From Ectopseudomonas composti (GTDB lineage Bacteria; Pseudomonadota; Gammaproteobacteria; Pseudomonadales; Pseudomonadaceae), in the NCBI RefSeq assembly GCF_900115475.1, contig NZ_FOWP01000003.1:404177-468176 (forward strand): a stretch of 64,000 nt of DNA. The letters are read 5' to 3'. The position numbers and the translations under genes are program-made. The notes beneath the pieces are model-generated. The model was given only the letters and a program-made list of their open reading frames with translations, ran no database searches and was not told where the DNA came from. Positions within the stretch are counted from its first letter, which is position 1; the number at the start of each line of letters is the position of its first letter. Positions 48,397 through 57,645 of the stretch are shown in pieces.

Positions 48397-49152
48397 ATGC
48401 AACTGCGCACCACCCTCTCCGCTTTCGCCCTGTCCAGCGCTGCACTGCTGACCGGCTGCCAGAACATGTCTCCCGACGCCATGCTGCAATCCGGGCTGAT
48501 GGCCGTACAAGCGGCGACCCTCAGCGACGCCGAAGTACGCAGCATGTCCGACCAGGCATGCGCCGAAATGGATGCCGAAGCCAACATCGCCGGCCCGAAT
48601 AGCCCGTACAGCAAGCGTCTGGACAAGATCGCCAACAACCTCGGCCATCAGATCAACGGCACGCCGATCACCTACAAGGTTTACCAGGCCGACGAAGTCA
48701 ACGCCTGGGCCATGGCCAACGGTTGCGTGCGCGTCTACAGCGGTCTGATGGACCTGATGACCGACAACGAAGTGGAAGGCGTACTCGGCCACGAGATCGG
48801 CCATGTCGCACTCGGCCACAGCAAGAAAGCCATGCAGACCGCCTATGCCACCACTGCCGCGCGCAACGCCGCAGCTGCGTCGGGCAACGGCACCGTCGCA
48901 GCCCTGTCAGCCTCGCAGCTCGGCGCCCTGGGCGAACAGCTGGTCAATGCGCAGTTCTCGCAAAGCCAGGAAAACGCCGCCGACAACTTCTCCTTCGACC
49001 TGCTGACCCAACGCAACATCCCGCGGGATGGCCTGGTCACCGCGTTCGAGAAGCTGGCCCAGCTGGGCGGCGGCGAAAGCAGCATGTTCTCCTCGCACCC
49101 GGGCTCCAGCGACCGCGCCGCCAACATGCGTACCCGCCTAGCGACCAAGTAA
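48397..49152 (+). CDS. M48 family metalloprotease lipoprotein (LoiP-like)
   Basis: 251 residues. A lipobox LLTGC (Cys21) anchors the protein to a membrane, probably the outer one. The zinc site is HEIGH (His132, Glu133, His136), with the third ligand likely in QSQENAAD. It resembles E. coli LoiP/YcaL, which degrade misfolded outer-membrane proteins. The start has AAGGA about nine bases upstream. A hairpin follows the stop and the LprI-like gene comes 52 bases later. Confidence 0.9.
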   Translation: MQLRTTLSAFALSSAALLTGCQNMSPDAMLQSGLMAVQAATLSDAEVRSMSDQACAEMDAEANIAGPNSPYSKRLDKIANNLGHQINGTPITYKVYQADEVNAWAMANGCVRVYSGLMDLMTDNEVEGVLGHEIGHVALGHSKKAMQTAYATTAARNAAAASGNGTVAALSASQLGALGEQLVNAQFSQSQENAADNFSFDLLTQRNIPRDGLVTAFEKLAQLGGGESSMFSSHPGSSDRAANMRTRLATK

Positions 49153-49163
49153 AGGTGATGTCC

Positions 49164-49184
49164 AGGGGCTGCAGTGCAGCCCCT
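49164..49184. repeat. Intercistronic hairpin
   Basis: AGGGGCTGC, AGT, GCAGCCCCT: a nine-base perfect stem just after the LoiP-like gene, without a T run. It may attenuate or stabilise mRNA rather than fully terminate. Confidence 0.55.
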
Positions 49185-49203
49185 GTCTCATTGGGAGATT
49201 GCC

Positions 49204-49593
49204 ATGTCGATACTGCGTAACGGCTTGCTGCCGCTCACTCTGCTGCTGCCGCTCGGCGCATGGGGCGATTACGACAAGCAGTACCAGGCCTGCTTGGACG
49301 CCAGCGGGATGATCAACAACGCTAGCGTCGCCGGCTGCGCCGAAGGTGTATCGGAAACAGTGAAGAAGGAGATGAACCGCGTCTACCAGCAGCTGTTCCT
49401 CAAACTGCAGGACGACGCGCCGCAGGACGCCGAACAACTGGAAACGGCGCAAAAGGCCTGGTTGGTTTACCGCAACGGCCAGTGCGACCTGCAGGGCAAG
49501 CGTATCGGCTCACCGATGTACTACACCTGCCCGATGGAGCTGAACATCCAGCGCGTGGAGGAACTGAAGTTCCTGCTGGAAAACGGCGGCTAA
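49204..49593 (+). CDS. LprI-like (DUF1311) secreted protein
   Basis: 129 residues: a signal peptide (1-20, ending GAWG) followed by a DUF1311/LprI domain with four conserved Cys (YQACLDAS, AGCAEGV, GQCDLQ, YYTCPMEL) and the AQKAWLVYRNGQC motif. LprI of Mycobacterium inhibits lysozyme; many proteobacterial members are untested. GGGAG eight bases before the ATG at 49204 fixes the start. The 3' end overlaps the convergent YcaQ-like gene by four bases. Confidence 0.85.
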   Translation: MSILRNGLLPLTLLLPLGAWGDYDKQYQACLDASGMINNASVAGCAEGVSETVKKEMNRVYQQLFLKLQDDAPQDAEQLETAQKAWLVYRNGQCDLQGKRIGSPMYYTCPMELNIQRVEELKFLLENGG

Positions 49594-50783
49594 TCGAGCA
49601 CGCCGCGCAGGCTGACGCTCGGCGCCAACCACACCTCATCCAGGCCCAACCAATGGGCCAGCGCACGCAGCGAATCGCCCAGTGCCTGGCGTGCCTCCTC
49701 GCTTAAAACTGCCTCTTCCAAATGCACGGCATGCACTGCCAAACGCCCGGCTGCGCGCTCGCTGCGCAGGTCCACCCGCGCCAGCAGGCGTTCGTGATGC
49801 AGAAACGGCAGCACGTAGTAACCGTACACGCGCTTGGCCTGCGGGGTGTAGATCTCCAACCGATAGCGAAAGCCGAACAACCGCTCGGTGCGCTCGCGCT
49901 CCCAGATCAACGAATCGAACGGCGACAGCAATGCACTGTGGCGCACACGCCGGGGGATGCGCGGCTCGTTTCGACAATAGGCCGCCTGCCGCCAGCCCTG
50001 CACCGTGACGGGCAACAACTCGCCCGCCTCCACCAGTTCGGCGATACGGCGCTTGCTGTCACTGACGTCCAGCCGGTAGTAGTCGCGCAAATCGCGCTCG
50101 CTCGCTACGCCCAGGGCATCAGCCGAACGCAGCAACAGGCGGCGCTGCGCTTCGGCCTCATCAAGCTCCGGGTGGTTCAGCACATCCCTGGGAATGACCC
50201 GCTCCGGCAGGTCGTACAGCCGTTCGAAGCCACGCCGCCCGGCAACCGTCACCTCGCCGGCGGCGAACAGCCATTCCAGCGCCGTCTTTTCCGCGCTCCA
50301 GTCCCACCAGGGGCCAGCCTTCTCGGTGCGCGAGGAAAGGCTGCCGGCGCCCAGCGCACCACGCTCGCGCACGGCTTGCAGCACACTGTCCAAAACATCG
50401 CGACGCTCGACGCCGAACTTCGCCAGTTGGCTGTAGATGCCCTGCCCATCCGCGGCCCGGTGCATACGCCAACGCAGCAAGGGGTAGAGCTCCAGCGGCA
50501 ACAGCGAGGCCTCGTGCCCCCAGTACTCGAACAGGCGCCTGCGCCGCGCGCGACCCCAAGCAAGTTCATCGAGGTGCTCGGCCTGGTAATGACCGAGCCG
50601 GGAAAAAACCGGCAGGTAGTGCGAACGCACCAGGGCGTTGACCGAGTCGATCTGCAACACGCCCAGGCGTTCGATCTGTGCCTGCAGTTGCCTGTGGGCG
50701 ATGGCGCCACGTGGCGTACGCCCGAAGCCCTGGGCAGCCAGGGCCAGGCGGCGAGCTTCAGCGAGAGAAAGTGAGAGCGTCAT
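49590..50783 (-). CDS. YcaQ/AlkX-type DNA glycosylase (HTH_42)
   Basis: 397 residues of the HTH_42 winged-helix family that includes E. coli YcaQ and Streptomyces AlkZ, which unhook interstrand crosslinks and remove bulky alkylated bases. The catalytic QxD motif is seen as Gln44-Ile45-Asp46 (VLQIDSVNALVRSHYLP), and the YWGHEASLLP region is also typical. Probably repairs nitrogen-mustard-like lesions. Start at 50783; no strong ribosome site is visible. Confidence 0.88.
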   Translation of the reverse strand: MTLSLSLAEARRLALAAQGFGRTPRGAIAHRQLQAQIERLGVLQIDSVNALVRSHYLPVFSRLGHYQAEHLDELAWGRARRRRLFEYWGHEASLLPLELYPLLRWRMHRAADGQGIYSQLAKFGVERRDVLDSVLQAVRERGALGAGSLSSRTEKAGPWWDWSAEKTALEWLFAAGEVTVAGRRGFERLYDLPERVIPRDVLNHPELDEAEAQRRLLLRSADALGVASERDLRDYYRLDVSDSKRRIAELVEAGELLPVTVQGWRQAAYCRNEPRIPRRVRHSALLSPFDSLIWERERTERLFGFRYRLEIYTPQAKRVYGYYVLPFLHHERLLARVDLRSERAAGRLAVHAVHLEEAVLSEEARQALGDSLRALAHWLGLDEVWLAPSVSLRGVLD

Positions 50784-50797
50784 GGCGACTCAGCCTA

Positions 50798-51244
50798 TCA
50801 GGCTGGCGCCGCGAACGCATGACGGAAGGTAAAGGCCTGCGCCGTCGCGCCATGCTCACGCAGATGAGCCAGGCGCTCAGCGGCCTCGCTCACACCTGGG
50901 CGGTGACCCGCCGGCACCCACCACAGCACCTGATGCGCCTGCTCGACGCGTTCGAACCATTCGCGACGGCGCTTGAGCATCTCGGTATGCGCCGATTTGT
51001 AGACGTAATCGCTGAGCGACTGCACGTCCTGCCAGAGCGACATATTGACCAGCACGTCGTCCCCGAACGGGCGGATCGCCGTGGCGTCGCCCGCCTCGTC
51101 CTGCAAACGCCAGACATAACCGGGCGAACCTTCGGCCAGGGCGTTGATACGCTCCAGATTGGCGACGAAGTCAGCCATCTCTGGTGACTCCAGCGGCGCC
51201 TTCATCCAGGCAATATTCAGTTGAGCCAGGTGATAAGCAGACAA
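50798..51244 (-). CDS. DUF3291 protein
   Basis: 148 residues with the DUF3291 features (AYHLAQLNIAWMKAPL at the start, FVANLERINALAE, GYVWRLQDE, NMSLWQDVQSL), a dimeric alpha/beta-barrel-like fold related to antibiotic monooxygenases. Function unknown. The start is a TTG at 51244 placed seven bases after GGAGG, an unusual but well-supported start. It lies downstream of the EamA transporter on the same strand. Confidence 0.82.
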   Translation of the reverse strand: MSAYHLAQLNIAWMKAPLESPEMADFVANLERINALAEGSPGYVWRLQDEAGDATAIRPFGDDVLVNMSLWQDVQSLSDYVYKSAHTEMLKRRREWFERVEQAHQVLWWVPAGHRPGVSEAAERLAHLREHGATAQAFTFRHAFAAPA

Positions 51245-51261
51245 TTTCCAGCCTCCTTGCG

Positions 51262-52206
51262 TCAGGGTTGCTGCGGCAAGCCTCGCCAGCCGGCCAGACG
51301 GCGACGCAACCAGGCCTCGCTGCTGACCAGGGTGATGCCCGACAGCACCAGTGCGGCGCCGATGATGAAATTGAGGGTCAGTGGCTCATCCAGCACCAAC
51401 ACGCCAAAGCTGACGCCAAACAGTGGGGTCATGAAGGAGAACACCGCCATGTTCGAGGCCAGGTAGCGGCGCAGCAGCCAGAACCAGGTCAGGTAGGTGA
51501 AGAACGACACCACCACGCCCTGCAGCAGGATGCTGGCGATGGCCACAGGCGTCCAGCGCAGTTGGGACAGGTCCACCACTATCAGTGCATAGGCCAGCAG
51601 CAGCACGAACGCCACCGCCAGTTGATAGAACAAAGTCAGCCCGGGCGGCGCCTCGGACAGACGCGAACCCCGCACGACGACCGTGGTAGCGCCCCAGGCC
51701 ATGCCTGCACATAGCCCCAGTACATCGCCGAGCAGCATACTGCGATCGATCTCGGCCCAACTACCACCTACGCCGAAGGCCATCACCACACCGCCGAAAC
51801 ACAGCGCGATCCCCAGCCACTGCAGGCGACGCAAGCGCTCGCTAGGTAACAGCAGATGCAGGCCCAGCGCCGAGAAAATCGGTGCCGTGTAAAGAAACAC
51901 CGCCATATGCGAAGCCGTGGTGTAGCGCAGGCCCAGCGCGATAAAGAAGAACTCCAGCGCGAACAATACGCCGGCCAGAACCCCAGCCAGCCAAGTTGAA
52001 CTGACCCACTCACGCCAACCGCGCTGCCACAGCAACAGCAGGCCGACCAGCAGTGCGGCAATACCTGAGCGCAAGGCCACCTGAAGCATGGGCGCGATAT
52101 CATCCGCCGCCAGCTTGATCGCCACCTGCTGGCTGCCCCAGATGGCGCACAGCAGCAGCATCAACTGGAACAGGAAAAAATCGGCGCCCTTGCGTACCGC
52201 GGTCAT
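51262..52206 (-). CDS. EamA family (DMT) exporter
   Basis: 314 residues with ten spans and two EamA repeats, as in drug/metabolite exporters of the RhaT/YdcZ/YedA type. The first repeat starts AIWGSQQVAIKLA; the second contains GLCAGMAWGATTVVVRGS. Substrate unknown, possibly amino acids or metabolites. AGGAG seven bases before the ATG at 52206 fits. It shares direction with DUF3291 and DUF1127. Confidence 0.88.
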   Translation of the reverse strand: MTAVRKGADFFLFQLMLLLCAIWGSQQVAIKLAADDIAPMLQVALRSGIAALLVGLLLLWQRGWREWVSSTWLAGVLAGVLFALEFFFIALGLRYTTASHMAVFLYTAPIFSALGLHLLLPSERLRRLQWLGIALCFGGVVMAFGVGGSWAEIDRSMLLGDVLGLCAGMAWGATTVVVRGSRLSEAPPGLTLFYQLAVAFVLLLAYALIVVDLSQLRWTPVAIASILLQGVVVSFFTYLTWFWLLRRYLASNMAVFSFMTPLFGVSFGVLVLDEPLTLNFIIGAALVLSGITLVSSEAWLRRRLAGWRGLPQQP

Positions 52207-52230
52207 TCAGTAACTCCTGTCATGTGTCAC

Positions 52231-52455
52231 TCACTTTCTCAACGGGTCATCCCAGAACGGCCGTTCGGCCTCCTGCAGCGCATCGGCTCGGGACAGTCCC
52301 AGGTCCTTCAATGCAGCATCATTCAGTTGCGCCAGCTGTGCCCGCTCGCGAGCCAGTTGACGCCAGCGCCGCAGCATACGCCATACACCGCCCAGCGACG
52401 GCAACCGTTCGAAGTGGATGGCCTGAGCCAACGCATAACCTTTCTGACCTTTCAT
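52231..52455 (-). CDS. DUF1127 small protein
   Basis: 74 residues; the C-terminal half (RARAQLAQLNDAALKDLGLSRADA-type pattern) is the DUF1127 (YjiS-like) domain, a basic helical motif that in some bacteria binds RNA or affects stress metabolism. GGGAGGG eight bases upstream supports the start. Divergent from a LysR regulator, the common arrangement for this family in Pseudomonas. Confidence 0.88.
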   Translation of the reverse strand: MKGQKGYALAQAIHFERLPSLGGVWRMLRRWRQLARERAQLAQLNDAALKDLGLSRADALQEAERPFWDDPLRK

Positions 52456-52504
52456 CTTTTCGCCCTCCCTGTGGGGTTGGCGTCAGTGTCGGGTCGCGCT
52501 TAAG

Positions 52505-52550
52505 ATCAATCCAACGAATGTTTCTTATGGCATCCATCTCGAGGATTGAT
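52505..52550. promoter_or_regulatory. Eight-base inverted repeat between DUF1127 and LysR genes
   Basis: ATCAATCC at 52505-52512 and GGATTGAT at 52543-52550 form a perfect dyad spaced by 30 bases in the 97-base divergent region. Candidate LysR binding region; the spacing is longer than a typical T-N11-A site, so this is tentative. Confidence 0.4.
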
Positions 52551-52552
52551 GA

Positions 52553-53407
52553 ATGGCCTTCCACCCCAGTATTGATACCGAATTGCTGCGCAGCTTCGTT
52601 GCCATCGCCGACACCGGCGGTTTTACCCGCGCCGCAGAAACGGTCAATCGCACCCAGTCGGCCGTGAGCATGCAGATGAAGCGGCTGGAGGAGGACGTGG
52701 TGCAGCGTCCGCTGTTCGAGCGCGACGGCCGCCAGGTGCGGCTGACGCCCGAGGGCCAGGTGCTGCTGGGCTATGCGCGGCGCATTCTCAAGCTGCATGG
52801 CGAGGTGCTCAACACGCTGCGCGAACCGCATATGGTCGGTGCCGTGCGCATCGGCACGCCGGACGACTACGTGATGCGCTTTCTGCCGGAGATTCTCTCG
52901 CGCTTCGCCCAGGCCTATCCGCTGGTGCAGGTGGAGGTACATTGCGAGCCGTCAGGGCAGTTGCTGCTGCGCCAGGATCTGGACCTGACCATCGTCACCC
53001 GCCAGCCCGGCAAGGAGATCGGCCAACTGCTGCGCCAGGAGCGCTTCGCCTGGGCCGTGGCCCAAGGCTTCTGCCCGCACGAGCAGAACCCCATGCCGCT
53101 GGCCATGTTCAACGCAGACTGCTTCTGCCGTGAATGGGCCTGCAACGCGTTGGATGCGATGAGCCGCCCCTACCGCATCGCCTACACCAGCCCCAGCCTG
53201 TCGGCGATCTTCGCGGTGGTGCGTGCCGGCCTGGCCGTCACTGCGCAGTTGCAAAGCCTGATCACCCCTGACCTGCGCATCCTCGGTGAAGCCGAAGGCC
53301 TGCCCCTGCTACCGCTGACCAGCATCGTGCTGTTACGCAACGAAAGCAGCCAGTCACCCGTAACCGAGTGCCTGGCCAATCACATCATCGAAGGTTTTCG
53401 CTTATAA
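52553..53407 (+). CDS. LysR-family regulator
   Basis: 284 residues: wHTH at 8-67 (RSFVAIADTGGFTRAAETVN, AVSMQMKRLEE) and a type-2 periplasmic-binding-like effector domain. Family members beside DUF1127 genes usually control that gene. The start has GAGG about eight bases upstream. Its 3' end overlaps the convergent TSUP permease by six bases. The effector is unknown. Confidence 0.9.
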   Translation: MAFHPSIDTELLRSFVAIADTGGFTRAAETVNRTQSAVSMQMKRLEEDVVQRPLFERDGRQVRLTPEGQVLLGYARRILKLHGEVLNTLREPHMVGAVRIGTPDDYVMRFLPEILSRFAQAYPLVQVEVHCEPSGQLLLRQDLDLTIVTRQPGKEIGQLLRQERFAWAVAQGFCPHEQNPMPLAMFNADCFCREWACNALDAMSRPYRIAYTSPSLSAIFAVVRAGLAVTAQLQSLITPDLRILGEAEGLPLLPLTSIVLLRNESSQSPVTECLANHIIEGFRL

Positions 53408-54169
53408 GCTGCCGCTCGACTCCAGCGCCAACATCAGCGCACAGAGCAGCAGGAAACCGCAGAACAGGCTGCGTAGCAGGCGCTCCGGCAACGAATGCGC
53501 CAGACGCACACCCCAACTGATGCTGAGCAAGCCACCCACTGCCAGCGGTACGCCCATCCACCAGTTGACGTGATCGTGCAACGCATAGGTAAACAGCGTA
53601 ACCCCGGTGCTGGGCAACGCTAGCGAAAGCGAGAGCCCTTGCGCCACCACCTGAGTGGTGCCGAACACACTGGTCAGCACTGGCGTCGCCACCACTGCTC
53701 CACCCACCCCGAACAGGCCGCCCATGGCACCGGACACACCGCCCAGCACGCCAAACCAGCCCCAGTGATAATGCAGCTCGCCGCTGGCCGGCGTCTGAGC
53801 CATCAGCATGCGCACCAGATTGTAGGCAGCCAGTGCCAGCAGGAAACCGACGAAGGCCCAGCGCATCGTGCGCGAATCCATCTCCACCGCATACAGCGAC
53901 GCCAACCAGGCACAGAAGAAGCTGGTAACGCCGAGTAGCAGGGCATAGCGCAAATCGATGCGATTGCGTTGATGGTAACGCCAGATCGCCAACATCACGT
54001 TCGGCACCACCATCACCAGTGCAGTCCCCTGAGCAAGCTGTTGGTCGAGCCCGAAGACAATGCCCAGCACAGGAATGGCGATCAGGCCACCGCCGATGCC
54101 GAACAAACCACCCAGCGTTCCCAGGCCAAGGCCCAGCAACAGATTCAGCAACAGGTCGAACAGATTCAT
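53402..54169 (-). CDS. TauE/SafE (TSUP) family permease
   Basis: 255 residues, about eight spans, with TSUP repeats LGTLGGLFGIGGGLIAIPVL near the N-terminus and GGLFGVGGAVVATPVLTS in the second half. Likely an anion exporter, for example of sulfite. GGAGG before the ATG at 54169 sets the start. Divergent from the LysR gene at 54271, its probable regulator. Confidence 0.88.
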   Translation of the reverse strand: MNLFDLLLNLLLGLGLGTLGGLFGIGGGLIAIPVLGIVFGLDQQLAQGTALVMVVPNVMLAIWRYHQRNRIDLRYALLLGVTSFFCAWLASLYAVEMDSRTMRWAFVGFLLALAAYNLVRMLMAQTPASGELHYHWGWFGVLGGVSGAMGGLFGVGGAVVATPVLTSVFGTTQVVAQGLSLSLALPSTGVTLFTYALHDHVNWWMGVPLAVGGLLSISWGVRLAHSLPERLLRSLFCGFLLLCALMLALESSGSL

Positions 54170-54270
54170 TGCGCCTCCAGACAGTAGGCGCATGTTAATC
54201 AGTCGTGGCTAGCGCGGAAACGCATAGCAACGCACAATGGCTTTGCTTACATCGCACAAGCAGTCCTGCC

Positions 54271-55233
54271 ATGAACCCCGATACCCTGACCGCCCAACTG
54301 GAACTCTTTCTCGACGTTTTGGAAACCGGCAGCTTCTCTGCAGCGGCCAGGCGCCATCCGCTCACGCCCTCGGCAGTGGCACGACGCATCGACGCCCTGG
54401 AGCGCGCCATGGGCAGCAGCCTGTTCAGTCGCACTACTCATGCAGTGCGCGTCACTCCGGCCGGCCTGGCGTTTGCCGAACGCGCCCGGCGCATCCTCGC
54501 CGAGTTGCACCTGGCGCGCGCCGAGGCCGTCTCACTGAGCAGCGCACCAGAAGGCCTGATCCGAATCGATGCGCCCTCGCCTTTCGGCAGGCGCCATCTG
54601 GGCCCGGCGATTGCCGAGTTCTTGCGCGCCAACCCCGGCCTGGACGTACAACTGCGCTTGATCGACAGCTTCATCGACCTGCAAGGCGAACACCTGGGTG
54701 AAGTGGATATCGTCGTGCGTATCGGCCCCCTGCCGGACAGCCGCCTGGTGGCCACGCCTCTGGCATCCATGACCCGCATCGTCTGCGCCAGTCCGGACTA
54801 CCTGCGCCGACGCGGCATCCCACGCAGCCCGCTGGAGCTGGAGCAACACGACGGCCTCGACTGGGATAGCCTGGCGCCTCCCTACGCCTGGCGCTTCGAA
54901 GTCGATGGCAAGCTGCAGCAGTGCAAGCCCAAACGCCTGCGTCAGACCAGCAACAACGCCGAAACTCTGCTGTTCAGTGCCCTCGCCGGCCTTGGCGTGG
55001 CGCATCTGCCCACCTGGATGAGCAGCGAGCACCTGCAACGCGGCGAGCTGATCCCGCTGTTCTGCGAACAGGGCCTGCCGCCCGTTGAGCCAGTGAGCAT
55101 CTACGCCTTGCGCCTGGAGCGCGAAGCCAGCCCGCGTACACGCTTGCTGCTGAGCTTTCTCAAGCAGCGCTTCGGCTTTCCGCCGCCCTGGGACCAGGCA
55201 CTGCAAGCCAGCCTGGCCATCCCGCAGCAGTAA
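54271..55233 (+). CDS. LysR-family regulator
   Basis: 320 residues with N-terminal wHTH (LELFLDVLETGSFSAAARRH; SAVARRIDALE) and a C-terminal effector domain of the CrgA/AaeR type (SPFGRRHLGPAI, VDIVVRIG, RIVCASPDYL). Start at 54271; an extended frame from 54205 lacks a ribosome site. Divergent from the TSUP permease, which it likely regulates. Effector unknown. Confidence 0.88.
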   Translation: MNPDTLTAQLELFLDVLETGSFSAAARRHPLTPSAVARRIDALERAMGSSLFSRTTHAVRVTPAGLAFAERARRILAELHLARAEAVSLSSAPEGLIRIDAPSPFGRRHLGPAIAEFLRANPGLDVQLRLIDSFIDLQGEHLGEVDIVVRIGPLPDSRLVATPLASMTRIVCASPDYLRRRGIPRSPLELEQHDGLDWDSLAPPYAWRFEVDGKLQQCKPKRLRQTSNNAETLLFSALAGLGVAHLPTWMSSEHLQRGELIPLFCEQGLPPVEPVSIYALRLEREASPRTRLLLSFLKQRFGFPPPWDQALQASLAIPQQ

Positions 55234-55239
55234 GGCTTG

Positions 55240-55266
55240 TGTGGGGGCGGCTTCAGCCGCGATAGC
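55240..55266. repeat. REP-like repeat
   Basis: GTGGGGGCGGCTTCAGCCGCGA contains the GCGGC/GCCGC dyad and matches the common Pseudomonas REP core. Single copy here, between the LysR gene and the efp terminator. Confidence 0.65.
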
Positions 55267-55284
55267 GCCCTGAAAATCAGGCAC

Positions 55285-55313
55285 AAAAAACCCGGCGACT
55301 AGGCCGGGTTTCT
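55285..55313 (-). terminator. Rho-independent terminator of efp
   Basis: On the minus strand: ACCCGGC, six-base loop, GCCGGGT followed by six T. It lies 15 bases beyond the efp stop. Confidence 0.9.
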
Positions 55314-55327
55314 CGTGCAGCTTACGC

Positions 55328-55900
55328 TCAGGCCGGAGCCTGGGTGCGGCCCTTGTAGGAACCGTCACGGGTATCGATCTCGATCCAGTCGTCGATGTCG
55401 ACGAACTCGGCAACCTTGATCTCGGTACCGTTGCGCAGCTTGGCAGGCTTCATCACCTTACCGGAGGTGTCGCCACGAGCAGCGTTCTCGGTGTAGACAA
55501 CCTGACGCACGATGGTGGTCGGCAGGTCAACGGAGATCACTTTGCCTTCGAAGAACACGGCTTCGCAGACGTCGCTCATGCCTTCTTCGATGAACGGCAG
55601 AACGCTTTCCAGATCTTCGGAACGCAGCTCGTAAGAGTTGTACTCCGGATCCATGAACACATAGTCCTCACCGCTGATGTAGGACAGGTTCACTTCCTTG
55701 CGCTCGAGAATCACCGGCTCCATCTTGTCGTCGGCTTTGTAGACGGTCTCGGTCTTGGAGCCGTTGAGCAGATTCTTCAGCTTCATCTTGACGATGGCGC
55801 TGTTACGACCGGACTTGGTGAACTCGGCCTTCTGGATCAGCCACGGCTGGCCATCGATAAGGGCCACGCTGTTGACTCTCATTTCTTGTGCAGTTTTCAT
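55328..55900 (-). CDS. efp: Elongation factor P
   Basis: Relieves ribosome stalling at polyproline stretches. 190 residues with three beta-barrel domains. The modification loop reads KSGRNSA with Arg32 at the tip, where E. coli has a lysine; Arg32 is the residue rhamnosylated by EarP in Pseudomonas and relatives. The earP gene is directly upstream, which confirms the arginine-type EF-P. The ATG at 55900 is the family start; the open frame continues upstream without meaning. Confidence 0.97.
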   Translation of the reverse strand: MKTAQEMRVNSVALIDGQPWLIQKAEFTKSGRNSAIVKMKLKNLLNGSKTETVYKADDKMEPVILERKEVNLSYISGEDYVFMDPEYNSYELRSEDLESVLPFIEEGMSDVCEAVFFEGKVISVDLPTTIVRQVVYTENAARGDTSGKVMKPAKLRNGTEIKVAEFVDIDDWIEIDTRDGSYKGRTQAPA

Positions 55901-55934
55901 GCGGATATCCGAAATATGCGGGAGGTACAGAAAT

Positions 55935-57077
55935 CTAGGCCGCGTATGATAGCCAATTTCGGTAAAACTGTTCCAGCGCCATGGCAAGATCCGGCCGGGC
56001 GGCCTGATCATCACACCATTGTTCGGCATGTCGCTGCACTGCCGGCCAGACGTTAAGTAGCCCAAGCCAGGCCATTTCCATCCCTTCGCCGGCATTCCAT
56101 GCCCGCCACAACTCGACTTGACCGGCAGCCACCTCAGGCGCCAGACCGGCGTTATAAATCGCCAGAAACGCCTCGAGTTTGTCCCTATGCGCCCCCTCCT
56201 CCTGCGGGTAGATGTGCCAGAGCATCGGCCGCCCCGCCCATTGCGCACGGATGAAGGAATCCTCACCACGCACCGCATTGAAGTCGCAGCACCACAGCAG
56301 GCGGTCGTAGTCATCCTGGGCCACGAAAGGCAACACATGGATCAGCAGCTTGCCGCAGCACCGCTGATCCCCTGGCACCAAAGGCGCGCCCCCCAGCCAG
56401 AGCTGCAGGTCAGCGAGAATCTTGCCCTGCGGCACCAGCAACTGAGTCGATTGCGCGTCGGCCGCAAGCGCATCCAGCCAACCGGCCAGGCCGGCATTCT
56501 CATAAGCGAACAGCGAAATCAGCCGCGCTCCTGCTTCACGCGCCACGCCGAGTGACTGCAAAAAAGCCCGCTGCGCCTGCACATCCGCCTGAAAGGCGCG
56601 TCGCTGTGTCAGCAGATCAGCCTCGCGCAGCAAACCGCCCGTGCCCTCGACGAACCCCGGAAAGAAGAAGAACTTCTGCAAGCCTCCAGGCTGCGGCGAT
56701 GGCAAGCCATGACAGCCGGCGACCCAATCCTCGGCGCTGAGATACTCCAGGTTCAGCCACAAACGGCGGCTACCGCTGGCAACCATCGCGTCTATATACG
56801 ACGGCGGCAACTGGCAGGCGAAAGCCTCGATCACCACCTCGGCTGGCTCGACCAGGGGGAACGGCTCACGCCATTGGCGCACCTCGACACCAGAGCAATG
56901 CTGGCTCTCGACACTGGCACTTGCGTCAGGACACAAGCGCACGAATGCCCCCAGATCATCGACCCACAGGCGCAGCGCATGCCCCTGCTCGGCCGCCAGT
57001 TGCCGGGCCAGCCGCCAGGTCACGCCGATATCACCGTAGTTGTCCACCACGCTGCAGAAGATGTCCCACCTGGCCAC
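55935..57077 (-). CDS. earP: EF-P arginine rhamnosyltransferase EarP
   Basis: Transfers rhamnose from dTDP-rhamnose to Arg32 of EF-P, which activates the factor. About 380 residues with the GT-B-like fold: [20 protein letters not shown] at the N-terminus, then [21 protein letters not shown] and, in the donor-site region, [29 protein letters not shown] residues with the catalytic Asp near the N-terminus (VDNYGD). The GTG at 57077 gives the usual start and has AAGGGG six bases upstream. efp follows after 34 bases in the same direction. Confidence 0.93.
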   Translation of the reverse strand: MARWDIFCSVVDNYGDIGVTWRLARQLAAEQGHALRLWVDDLGAFVRLCPDASASVESQHCSGVEVRQWREPFPLVEPAEVVIEAFACQLPPSYIDAMVASGSRRLWLNLEYLSAEDWVAGCHGLPSPQPGGLQKFFFFPGFVEGTGGLLREADLLTQRRAFQADVQAQRAFLQSLGVAREAGARLISLFAYENAGLAGWLDALAADAQSTQLLVPQGKILADLQLWLGGAPLVPGDQRCCGKLLIHVLPFVAQDDYDRLLWCCDFNAVRGEDSFIRAQWAGRPMLWHIYPQEEGAHRDKLEAFLAIYNAGLAPEVAAGQVELWRAWNAGEGMEMAWLGLLNVWPAVQRHAEQWCDDQAARPDLAMALEQFYRNWLSYAA

Positions 57078-57121
57078 ACGGCGCCCCTTCAGAAAAATGA
57101 TCGCCATTCTAACCGGCGCGC

Positions 57122-57147
57122 AAGAAAAAGCCCGCCAGAGGCGGGCC
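57122..57147 (-). terminator. Rho-independent terminator before earP
   Basis: On the minus strand: GGCCCGCC, TCT, GGCGGGC then five T. It ends the transcript of the small gene at 57186-57392 and insulates earP. Confidence 0.9.
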
Positions 57148-57185
57148 AAGGGGAGCGCTGGAGCGAGCGCGGGGTAAACAGTGAA

Positions 57186-57392
57186 TCAGGCCAGCAGCGA
57201 GTCGCCCTCACGGCGAATAGCGCTACTGAGCAGCCAGACCGCCTGGCAAGCCAGCGCAGCCTCACGAGAAGCGAAAGGGCCGGCTTTGGGCTGACCATCT
57301 ACCATCACCAGCCAGCACGCCATATGACCATCGGACCTGAGCTCAGCCGGTACGGCACTACCAACCAGGGAAACCACATCGATACGGGACAT
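57186..57392 (-). CDS. Small hypothetical protein
   Basis: 68 residues from the ATG at 57392 (GGAGG five bases before it). It has a beta-alpha pattern (ACWLVMVDGQPKAGPFASREAA) typical of small SPOR-like or double-psi folds, but I do not recognise the family. It is a single-gene unit ending at a good terminator, located between earP and the tRNA-Ser remnant. Confidence 0.65.
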   Translation of the reverse strand: MSRIDVVSLVGSAVPAELRSDGHMACWLVMVDGQPKAGPFASREAALACQAVWLLSSAIRREGDSLLA

Positions 57393-57595
57393 CATGACCT
57401 CCAATCCAACTCAATCTCTGTTGGGCTCAACAGTAGGCCGATGCCTCGCCAGACAGAAATCAGTGCTCTCGATAGTGACCATGGATATTGCCAATGGCTG
57501 CATCAGGGATGCAGTGAGGGCGGAATACAGGCGATGGAAGACGATCCTCTAGGCTGGGTCAGGCTTGAGATAGATCGGAGGGGAAGAGCAAAAGC

Positions 57596-57631
57596 AAAAA
57601 GCCCCGAAAACTTGTTAGCTTTCAGGGCTTT
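57596..57631 (-). terminator. Rho-independent terminator of the tRNA-Ser locus
   Basis: On the minus strand: AAGCCCTGAAAGCT, AACA, AGTTTTCGGGGCTTTTT. It lies 15 bases after the CCA of the tRNA fragment, so it looks like the original terminator of the tRNA gene and marks the host side of the junction. Confidence 0.8.
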
Positions 57632-57645
57632 AGGTATTGCGAAAG

